Translations under genes and position numbers: made by a program
The notes under the pieces: generated by a model
Told to the model about the DNA's origin: nothing
What the model saw: only the letters and a program-made list of their open reading frames with translations
Database searches by the model: none
Source: Plasmopara viticola
Lineage: Eukaryota > Oomycota > Peronosporomycetes > Peronosporales > Peronosporaceae
Length of the DNA: 64,000 nt
NCBI GenBank assembly: GCA_001695595.3
Contig: MBPM02000070.1
Span: 406,429-470,428, forward strand
Reading direction: 5' to 3'
Part shown: one piece after another, positions 31,801 to 39,050 of the stretch
Numbering within the stretch: the stretch's first letter is position 1
How the letters are laid out: each line of letters begins with the position of its first letter

Positions 31801-32896
31801 TACTGCGGCTTTCGAACATGTGGAGAAGTTTAATTTGAACAACCCCACTAATCAAAAGAATGTGCTCGCTTTCCTCACCCATCACCTGGAAGGTGATACT
31901 GCGTCCATGGTGCTTGAAGCGGCCAAGCTCGACAAGAAGTATTCGAATGTCGCTGTAAAACTTGAGGAAGAGCGATCAAAGCTGTGGCTCAAGAACAAGA
32001 AAAGCCCGCACGACGTTCTCAAGTCGCTAGGACTCGACAAGATGCATGAAAAGCTGCAGCCGCGACTAATTACGTTGGTAAAGTACGTGGATGATTTTAG
32101 TGCGGCGTACCCGGACAAAGCGGTAGAGTTGTACGATGTCTTGCGTGAGCACGACAAAAGCGTGGCTCGAGCCCTCGTGCGATCGACAAATTTGGAATCG
32201 GAATTATTTATGGGGCGAGTTCTTGGAGTGCTATTTAAGGTTTGGTCAGCTGCTGGACGCAAACCGAACGAGGTTTTTAATCTGTTGGATCTAAATCTTC
32301 GTGACGCAGACGTCATAAAGCGCTATGATTTTCAAGCATGGGTGATTGCATGTAGTAGGTTTATATTCTTCGATACGGAAGGTCCCAGTGTGCTGACAAT
32401 TGTAAAAAATTCCCAAAAAACCAACGTGAAATCTTTGATCAAGAGCCTGGAGGAGTATACGCATGCAGAGAAAATCTTGCAGTGGATAGACAATTCAGGC
32501 AATGTGATTGATCTAGTAGAAGGTCTGGGTCTTGATCCGTTTGGAGACGAAGGTCATCTAGTCGAAGTATGGGGGAGGTACTTTACTATACTAGGTCGCC
32601 AAAATTTTTCGGAGTTGGTCGGCGATACAATGGCTTTGCTGATGACCTTGTACACTCAAGAAGAGTTGATCACGAAGCTTATAAATGCGAACGACAGTGC
32701 ATCGATGCAGTCGTTGCGAACGGGCTTATTTGACTTTTGGCTTTTACAGAAAATTCCCCCAAACGCTTTTAAATACATTTTGGACGTTACGTCCGACCAG
32801 CGGCTTGCGAATTTTTTCGGGAAATATGCTTCACACCCCGGGGTTGAAGAGCTGAGCCAGGAAGTAAATTATGTTTCGCGCGTTCGCATTCATTAA
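25826..32896 (+). CDS. Giant secreted LWY-repeat effector, intact
   Basis: The single frame of 2,356 codons has no visible intron. Residues 1-21 form a signal peptide (MRLLR, then a hydrophobic stretch ending VTVAA). DEER follows at residues 53-56. There is no arginine between residues 22 and 55, so no RXLR. From about residue 105 to the end the protein is a tandem array of about ten and a half units of roughly 205-225 residues, starting near 305, 520, 746, 965, 1,169, 1,378, 1,582, 1,785 and 1,991 for units 2-10. Each unit holds two LWY-like modules. The first has D.Y...YN..NP, LSLLA.L...FGD, EQI..WV and KSPDEVF.LL. The second has FDPI.LL...FSD, A.RLE.MLF..WFN and MT...L. This is the PSR2-like fold family, which acts inside plant cells; some members recruit the host PP2A core enzyme through an LWY pair. 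The specific target here is unknown. It is far longer than PSR2, which has seven units. Confidence 0.95.
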   Translation: MRLLRATFLSAVALLKVTVAAHTKVASDVQGQVDKYDADDWHNIKKFGPGVKDEERLPVSGEVGPLEHAMSSAVARGVTEDFENTFGVASTSLARNSDEVTKVVASAPDLFFVKWKEKEAEAAQRIHVWLEGRKHPDEVYKDLKLDSTGSSFTAVTLVNTYTWLTYIDEYTHHIQQTKTIPILSIHNFFSRFSDQMIKTIAMQAVPSSAIDRIESYLKCYWLNSFKTKNDVTALLKDYKGKNLYVSRLEEAYGNYFDSVSSPEELRRIISEFKMKWKTDHMTTQPSTSTRGKAQLKYKPQKLDNEVFIAFDKYVDAYNSAYPSETLNLLPVLVACFGEGGAFSVISAAKAIPETAAKAKLLETEQIQHWVAEKSPDTVLKLIDFNSQSLQSISTLFEFFDEFSKQHSKPPFDLLATLRINLSDEQLARIVMGEQKNPDAERLKNLLFLDWFNSLKSDDEVSKLTGCHGTSFAKVDSCIVAFKQFREEMIHPSTLNLPEGGPRKVTGKTVGRNSDYDSSMLAAYEMSIRKNNEKNPKMPLRLLAVLTARFGDSELAAMIDSAKLSLKNVEMVTRLENEQIQYWVSAGKSPDEVFSLLDPTLQARPFIDKWIKFYDEFIKRRPEHVFDPIVSLMTRYNDNVLASIVLEELQNPNSGSRLMDLLFFNLFDRMITHEKFFTLLNPAREKNTEFDSLVKNYQHFVDDIGPPAILERVREWCKTKSEAVGQPSARTGNKGGERDMFLYDGKVFAAYDNYIHSYNKVKPFARLKLLAALTIRFGDRDASTIILAAKMHPDTAKAAERVEAEQIKYWVKAGKTPDQVFELLNVDLQSLPLINKWLSFISEFRQSHREFLFNPIVTLSKRYDIKMLVRTIAKEGNSHGVEQLKDFVIHDLFNSMQSNEKVLKQLGEYNLNDNTVKSLYTSYKQFRNKMANLPDLTMLQDGPSFELLTPDMTYRLKSEDSAHDGLLLDAYDTFVNVYNEQNPTNHLSLLAVLITRFGDHEVLAMIESAKSNSVAVETAKLLEVKLIQHWVGFESTPDDFTKRLLSGRDGHQRIFTWVKCIDRFLELNPKLHLDPINLLRKYFSDRMLATLVVTATPEFKRDAERVQDMLLLDWFNSMLTSNQFVKLLNIQKGQRKFAPILKAWKGFRAKRAEIGEKLISSSDETLYGSVIDAYATYVRTYNEKNPTKQLSLLALLTAVFGDGKLLAMIDKAKSFPKTLEVAKHLESEQILFWVKREKNPIDIYELMGFNTKSLHFIYKWIEYSAIFCKHHPNPSFDPVNLLKKHFSDHELAAFLVDATSKSSDNAKRLEPVLFTHWFNNLMTREKLEELLELNEASEPTSAKLLDTFDGYVENLRQKTELVVPSTPANKIQNHGNLFYLYDAYVRSYNEHNPATQVSLFALLHRVYGDKTVVKMIDEAKLNTDTRASAERVEAEQFKFWEGAKKSPAKVVDLLESGSKSPSLVHKLVEFFDNFYKRYPDSSFDPIALLKRLYSDAMVAKVVVEATSNNSDDAKRLEAMLFSHWFNNLMTRKALGELLGVNEASKSTFAPLLDKFDGFVENLKQKRALFGSTTRDLNYGKLFSLFDGHVHSYNEHNPATQMSLFALLYTLYGDKAVVKMIDEAKLVPHTLASAELVEVEQFQHWVKEKKTLEEVVELLLSGSKSLRSISRCAKFFDIYSKHHPGSLLFPTTALKSYFSDVELITHVVEATPEYLDDAKRLEAMLFRDWFNRMMTRDDLFKRLNVDEEKKHTFASLLAKYGEYYDTLVRKELTLSSDDLKVKGLKAEAEFAAFVSRIRDFNEKNPTEQLSLLAALTACYGDYKASTMIGAAKSSPSTKNTATFLDDQQVQFWVDAGRTPSHVFALLDIKSRNLDMLYKWVKFCDIYNNHHPEPYFDPISLLMPLFNDADLATHATNKDTRYLENAKQLQVVLFRHWYNNLMTYDDVAMRLTPLENNKSNKRLLNAYTNYVKNDDLSSDMKWTEKIKTKNYVSLFTAAFEHVEKFNLNNPTNQKNVLAFLTHHLEGDTASMVLEAAKLDKKYSNVAVKLEEERSKLWLKNKKSPHDVLKSLGLDKMHEKLQPRLITLVKYVDDFSAAYPDKAVELYDVLREHDKSVARALVRSTNLESELFMGRVLGVLFKVWSAAGRKPNEVFNLLDLNLRDADVIKRYDFQAWVIACSRFIFFDTEGPSVLTIVKNSQKTNVKSLIKSLEEYTHAEKILQWIDNSGNVIDLVEGLGLDPFGDEGHLVEVWGRYFTILGRQNFSELVGDTMALLMTLYTQEELITKLINANDSASMQSLRTGLFDFWLLQKIPPNAFKYILDVTSDQRLANFFGKYASHPGVEELSQEVNYVSRVRIH

Positions 32897-33329
32897 ATTC
32901 TTGTGAGTACAAGCTAGGATACGCATCCAATTTTTGTTGAGACTTTAAAGATTGCGATTTGCACTTGTTTCGACTAATGTTGATCACTCGCAGGTTCCAA
33001 TCATTCCACCGAATTTGTCAGGATCGTGTAGCAAAAAAAAACTTCTAAATGCAGAATTCTTTGGCTGCCAGTTACCTTTAAAGAAGCTTAGTACTGATAT
33101 ATGAGTGTCAATTACTCCTGCTCAAATGTGTAAATAAATGTGTGTTGTACACCGTTAGTAGTTCCTCGGCTATAAGAACAATCGTGACTTTCGGTCTATC
33201 ACGCCATAACTACGAAATGGTAACGTCGTGCGGCTGATTGGCTTAAGCTACTGTGCGAGAGGCTAATCCGAAATCGTAATGAGTAAGGCTGGGAAAACAA
33301 ACAGAACAAAATATGGAGCCCAATTGTTT
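32897..33329. other. 3' flank of the intact effector
   Basis: No gene. The first 100 bases (cttgtgagtacaag, acgcatcc, aaagattgcgatt) resemble the ends of LWY relics at 33,940-33,990, 36,425-36,480 and 59,400-59,445, so this is a family-wide 3' flank and not unique DNA. Confidence 0.5.
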
Positions 33330-33990
33330 TGTAGCAGACGTCGTAGATCAATATGATTTTTGAGCATGGGCGCGATCAACTTAAGTCCTCTTTATGGAAT
33401 CTGATCTCAGTGTGCGAACACCTTATTTTTTTGAACGGTATCAGTGTAGATTCTTTGATCAACGCGCGAAGAGTGGGAGGTGGTGTAGATAGACAAGTCT
33501 GACCGAGTGATTGATTGAGTAAAGCGTATCGATCTAATTTCTAATCAAATTATGGGAAAAGTACTTCATCCGGCTTGATCGTCATATTTTTTTGGAGCTA
33601 ATTGGCGATGAGACTGCTGTGAACCATCTACAACCAAATAGAGTCGGCGAAAAAGCTCGTTTGGTGAAGGGCGATGCTTGATCAATGCAGTCTTTGCGAA
33701 CGGACTTGGTGGTTGACTATTGGCTTTCACAGAACGATTTTTCGATGATCTAAAAAACACATTTGATGTATTTGGTCCGATGAGTATTAAGTTGTGGAAC
33801 TTGTAAATAGCATGCATAACAAATTAGGGTCACGATGATGAGACACAACTTATTAAACAACATCCGCAAGATCCAGAAAAGTTTATCATGAAAATAAGAT
33901 AGGATTGATGACTTGCTGTCAAGGCGTCTTTGTTTAAGTTCTGTGAGCACATACAGGGCAGGTACAACTTACGCATCTAGTTCTTGCAGA
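33330..33990 (+). pseudogene. LWY effector relic 8 (tail only)
   Basis: The sequence gtcgtagatcaatatgattt followed by gagcatgggcgcgatcaact aligns with the DVIKRYDFQAWVIA codons. Near 33,685 SMQSLRTDLVVDYWLSQN matches SMHSLRTDLFDFWLSQD of the block B tail. The end at 33,903 has gattgatgac...tcaaggcgtc shared with other relics. It lies directly behind the intact gene in the same orientation, consistent with a tandem array that lost its members. Confidence 0.75.
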
Positions 33991-34289
33991 ATTCTTGTAG
34001 ATTGAGGTGTACCTAACGTCGACTTGAATACATTCTTTACTTAGCGAAAACGTCTTTATGTGTCGCATGCATCAACATTAGAACAGTATGTACCTATACG
34101 TAAAAGTACCACAAACAGAACTTTTCTCTGCTGAAGATCAGAAATGATATGCACAGATCATCGCTATTTCATTAGTGAAATGGATACAAAGCCGTCGAGC
34201 CTTTAAAATTCGAGCAAAGCTAACACTGATTGAGCGGAAAGAAAATGCTGGCAAAATGTGGCAGGATGTTTATTTTTCTTCAAATAACT
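33991..34289. other. No recognisable gene
   Basis: AT-rich spacer between two LWY relics. Nothing could be aligned. Confidence 0.4.
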
Positions 34290-36480
34290 TGTAATTTAAA
34301 TCCAGTTGTGCCAACTTCTTCAACATATACAGCAAGCATCATGCAAAGTCCTTACCGTTTTTGATAACGTAAGAAAATCCTTTTCTGACATTAAGCTGAT
34401 CACACTCGTCGTTGAGGCAGCTCCAAAAAATTCTGGACAATGCCAAACAACTGGAGGCCATGCTATTTCGGGACTGATTTTGTCGTATGATGACAGGTGA
34501 TGACCTTTTCTTGCAGCGGAATGTGGACAAAAAGTAGAAACACACTTTTGCTTTAGTGCTGGCGGAGTACGGCGAGTATTATAACACATCAATCGGTAGA
34601 AAGCTAACGTTGTTTTCTGATGATCTCAAAGACAAAATCTCGAAAGCCGGGTCATAGTTCGTTGCTCTCATTTCTTAAAGACCAGCAAATTCAGTACTGA
34701 CTAGAAGTTTGATGAACTTTGAGCCATCTTCTTGCGCTATACTAGTGGGTAAAGTTTTGCGGCATTTGCAATAAACATCACTCAGATTCTTTATTTGACC
34801 CGATTTCGCTACTGCTGCCTCTTTACAACGACGTCGACTAGCTGCGTATGTCATGAACAAAGATACGCAAAACCTGAATAGTCGCAAGACATGCTGTTTG
34901 GGCATTGCTATAATAATCTGATGGGTTATAGGGATGTCCCCAAGCAGCTCACTTCTCTAGAGAATAAAACAAAGAAAAAGCGACTTCGGGCGCGTACAAA
35001 AGTTATATCAAGAATGGCGACCTTCATTCTGTGAGGATCTGGGTGTTGGTAGGCGGTGTTGGACTGAAGGTTGTAATTTCAGTTGTAGATTTGTGGCGAA
35101 ATAAACAAAATGAGATTATTTCTTGGACTGATTTCCTATTTATACGTAACCTATCTTCAGGGAAAAGGTTGGAGTGACGCCCTCCTTCCAAGCGCGGGGG
35201 CTAAATGCTCGCGCGCTTCGGGCAGGTGCTCTCGGGCATCTGCAGGTCTCTAACGAGTCTCACCCTCGACGCGACGGTGTCCAGCACCAGGACGCCACCT
35301 GGGCTCTTACCAAGTCAGAGATAAACAAAATAATGGAAGACCCTCACGACCTCGGTGCTGGCTGCACTGCCCGCCGAACGAGACCTGATGTATGCGGACA
35401 CCACTCTATGCCGCGGACTAGCCAGACTGAGCCTAGAACGTGCATAACTTGGCAACGCGATAACGTAATACAATACGATACAATGCAACCTATCCACTTT
35501 CTTCCTACTGTTTTTCTCATGTAAGTCTTTCTTCTTAGTACGTCGCCTTTCCTATTAACTAATATGGATATATGTATCATCACTCCTTAAATGTAAGTTA
35601 AGTTTGCTTACGAAAACATATTTTTGTAACACTCACTGACATTCTAGAATGGTTCTAGAACATGTGAGTGTGGTTCCTTACATATTTTGACGTGAAATTT
35701 ATTAGAAATGCGGAAACGAAAAATTATGTCTCGATATTTACGAAGTATTACGAATTCGGAGTAGTAGTCAGTCAAGGAGCGGTCGATTGCTGGAAGTAAA
35801 TATACCGAAATCTCATGTTAATTACTAGTTAATCTTCGTGACGTAGGCGTCAAAAAGCGCCATGATTTTCAGGATTGGCGATCGGCTGCGGCATAAAACT
35901 TCCATGATGGAACCTGGGATAAGTGTACGGACAGGTAAAGACTTTTGAAATTATCAGCGTTATTTTTAGGATCAATAGCCTTGATGAGCTCACCCGTGGA
36001 GAGTAAAAGGTGGTGTGGATAGAAAAGTCAGGTATCGTCGTTGATCTGGTAAAGAGACTTAGTCTTGTTAAAAGAAGGTTGTTTGATTTAAGGAAGATGA
36101 ACTTTACTACGCTTGGTAATAGATAATCTATGGTGCTGGTTAGCTCCAAGATAACTATTTTAAGTACCATTTGCATTCAGAGAAAGGAGGCTGAAAAGCT
36201 CACCAGGTAATCGACTATTGGCACTTCCAGAATTTTGTTTTGCTTAGATATCAACTAGCATTTGTCCATTTCGCTCTGCACACCGGGTACAAGACGACAA
36301 AATACAAATTGTTTAGACAATGCTTGCATGCGTCTTGAATTTAATGTTAAAAATTGAGAGATCTTTTGATGACCAAAAAGAGATGGTTTGATGACCAATT
36401 GTCAAGGCGTCTTTATCGAAATTATGTGAGCAAATCCTGGGCAGGTCCTCGTGAAGCTCTTGAAGATTGCGTTATACACG
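34290..36480 (+). pseudogene. LWY effector relic 9 (unit 8 to tail), split by a solo LTR
   Basis: YSKHHAKSLPF then KSFSDIKLITLVVEAAPKN matches IYSKHHPGSLLF and KSYFSDVELITHVVEATPE of unit 8. EYGEYYNT and KLTLFSDDLKDK match unit 8's end. NKHHSDSLFDPISLLLPLYN matches unit 9. NNLMGYRDVPKQLTSLENK matches NNLMTYDDVAMRLTPLENN. After the LTR, TKNYVSIFT matches TKNYVSLFT, VNLRDVGVKKRHDFQDW the DLNLRDAD region, and KVVWIEKSGIVVDLVK the tail. Frameshifts and stops are frequent. Confidence 0.85.
35030..35682. mobile_element. Solo LTR inside LWY relic 9
   Basis: A 653-base insertion splits the relic between codons matching NDDLSS and MKW. It begins TGTGAGG and ends CCTTACA, imperfect inverted ends with the TG...CA signature of an LTR. 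Flanking cattc and tattt could be a target duplication altered by transitions. It is more GC-rich than its surroundings (ccaagcgcgggggc, gctcgcgcgcttcggg). No coding sequence of a retroelement is present, consistent with LTR-LTR recombination. The superfamily cannot be named. Confidence 0.7.
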
Positions 36481-36514
36481 GGTTTTGGCTACTATAGATA
36501 ACCTAGTCGCTAGT

Positions 36515-37560
36515 CAATTCTCGCTGTAGAAGAAAGGCCGCCTCCTTTTTCTACTTATTAAACACCTTCAAATGTCGCGTATTCATCATTTATTTTTGAA
36601 AATGTGAGGCGCAAGGCGGCATCGACTGTCATCATACAATCGTAACAGGCCCGAAGACCATAATTTCTAATTGGAAAAATCTATAAAAATTTGCACATCT
36701 TTGTTTGTGCTTTAAAGGCTGAGCCGACGTAGGTGCCAGCAGCAAGATCGGTGCCAGCAAAGAGATAAAAAAATGCTGGTTTTAATAGCCACAACTTGTA
36801 AGCATAACAAGACTTCAAGAAATAGCGCAAAGGCATGGTCGGCTTTCTTCCAGCATCCAATTATACTAATCTTTAGGTAGCTCAGCTGTGTCTTTCGTAG
36901 TTGGGATCAGATTAGCTGCTCCAATCATTATCGACCACTACATTTGCCAGTACAAGCACCGAGTTCGACAAGCATGCTTAAATGCTTCTTTTGATTCTTT
37001 TTTACTGGAATTGCATTTGCGGGAGGTACAAGCAGCAAACTCTGAGTTGTTTAAAGAACTTATCTAAAGAGTCACCATTTGATAATGTAAGCTCCTTATG
37101 AACGGGTGTGCTGCAGTCGCTGTGCTTTACCAACACTGCATCTTCTCTTTTTGTTCAATTTGAGCCGCATTGAACGATCATCACGTATCATTACACAATT
37201 GCACTAGTCCCGAAACAACATGGCCTTAAGCCGTTTGGCGTCGTACAGACTTTCTGGTTTTGCGTCAACGGCAAGTGGGACCGACTCAACGTGAAACAAG
37301 TAATTTCTAGCGCCGTGATCGCGAAAACCTAAGACCATCGATAAGTTTGCTGTATCCCTCAAAGAAGATGACGTAAATGAAGATATAACGCTCACATGAA
37401 GAGCCAATATATAAAAGCCCGACGATTTATCCGGGAAATTTTTTTTGGTCACTCAGTGCTGCTGCAAAACAAGCTCGGCAGAAGCACGAGTGTTCGTTAC
37501 GAACTTGGCTATCACAAACTCTTTGGTAAAGCGACTTCAAGGGTGAGCGTCTAATTTTTG
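36515..37560 (-). pseudogene. LWY effector relic 2, block B copy
   Basis: Minus-strand copy of 1,110-2,150. The frame at 37,204-37,452 contains SVPLAVDAKPESLYDAKRL and KAMLFRD, matching VVEATPEYLDDAKRL and EAMLFRD of the intact effector. This is a clearer match than in block A, where the frame is broken at the same place. Confidence 0.8.
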
Positions 37561-38230
37561 GCTCGGCCTTATATGTAAGAGGGTGCGAATACCATGGGCT
37601 ACTGCTCTTCTGTGGCCAAGGTCAAATAAGGCGGCTTAATATTAATTTCATAAGTCAAATATAATCGCCCCAATGACCTCAATAGCTAATATTGGTCGAT
37701 GGCACGTACCACTCACAAATCTAAGCACGTAAATCTTCTATGTCTGGGTCCTTGATGTATAGGTACAAACTTTATGCTGTGACCTAAGAGTTCCTCCGTG
37801 GTATGTCCGCCAAGGGCCTTACGCTTGTTAAAATAAGTAGGTCGTCGACGAGTACAGGCAAAAGCTTTCGCAGCAATAATTGTGCTATTATGTGACTGTA
37901 CAAAGCGTCAGATGTCAAAAGAGCCATCGCTCATCGAACCAGAACTCCAAAGCTAACGATGGTAAAGCGAATTTGACAATGAGCATCTAACTTTTGGCTC
38001 GGCCCAATATGTTGGAGGGTGCAAACGCTACGGGCTACTGATCTTTTTTAACCAAGAATAAAATCGGGAAGCTTAGCATTCTTTTCGTTTTTCAAATTAC
38101 AGTCGTTCTAATGCCCTCAAGAAATAATGATGATATATGGCACATGTTGATCACAAATTTAAGCCTGAAAAGTTTCTCTATGTCTGGATCTTTAAAGCAA
38201 GAGACACAAATTAATAAGACATAATGTACA
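37520..38230. repeat. Pair of direct repeat units, block B
   Basis: Contains the block B copies of the two repeat units seen at 2,120-2,395 and 2,555-2,830, each with ttggctcggcc and gagggtgc. Spacing is the same as in A. Confidence 0.6.
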
Positions 38231-39050
38231 CTGGTACTGAACAAAATGTCGATGACTAACTCTACCCCTACCTAAATAGTCGTCAAAAAGCGATAAAATT
38301 GAGGCTAAGAATGGCTAATTTTTTTAATAGATAAGTGGACACTGCTATCTCTCAAAGCTCTACCAGAAGATGATGCGTGCTCTTGGCCAACCTAGACTGC
38401 ATTTAAAGAGTACCAGCAAAGGTGCCTTTACAACTGGTTTTCAATCGACCTGGTTTTCTTTATTGCCGCATGCACATGTTGGCTTAGTAATTTGCAACCC
38501 ATCGTCGTGACTCCAAGGTGAAAACCATATTTCTCGGTAAATTCCACAACTCTATCCCATCGAATAAAATAGCAAATAATAATAACGTTTTTGCCTCAAA
38601 TAAAACGATTGTTTTTAAGCCGAAAGTTAAACAAGTTCGATTTTAGCACTGTCCTACGTTTAGTCTAATTTAAGCCGACTCTTATAACCAAAATTTCTTT
38701 TTTTTGTCAACATAAAACATGGCCGCTAAGCATACTAAAGGACTTTTTCTATAGTTTTATCCGACGACCATTTTTTACAGTCGGATCAAGACCTAGCTCA
38801 TTGCTAGATCAAGAAGACGTTTGATTTTTTTTTTGCACCACCTATTACCTTGATGCCTAAACTTCTCAAGAGTATCAACATAGAAATTCCTGCAATAATT
38901 TTAGTTAACTTTAATGCTGTCAAGACGTTTCATAATAAAGAATTTCTGTTTTACTACATTCGATCGTCGCTACAAAGATTCGGCGTGTGCTAGCAGCTGG
39001 CCAGTCGTTATTAGGAGCTCGCTTTTTTCTAGAACCTCGTTTTTTGACAG
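38231..39050. other. No recognisable gene, block B
   Basis: Counterpart of 2,831-3,640, with small indels. No coding similarity seen. Confidence 0.4.

Larger units (their letters stand above)
1110..32900 (+). repeat. Segmental duplication, block A
   Basis: Block A aligns in the same order and orientation with 36,515-59,220. The left edge is visible: sequences are unrelated before the shared string caattctcgctgtag (about 1,108 in A, 36,515 in B) and collinear after it. Matching anchors include 4,537/39,939, 9,023/44,427, 12,121/47,530, 15,142/49,419 and 25,826/52,107. A carries segments missing from B at 13,529-14,674, 15,518-17,841, about 17,885-18,880 and the Copia element at 20,471-25,175. 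Similarity falls sharply near 32,000, inside the effector gene, so the right boundary is a gradient and not a clean end. Confidence 0.93.
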
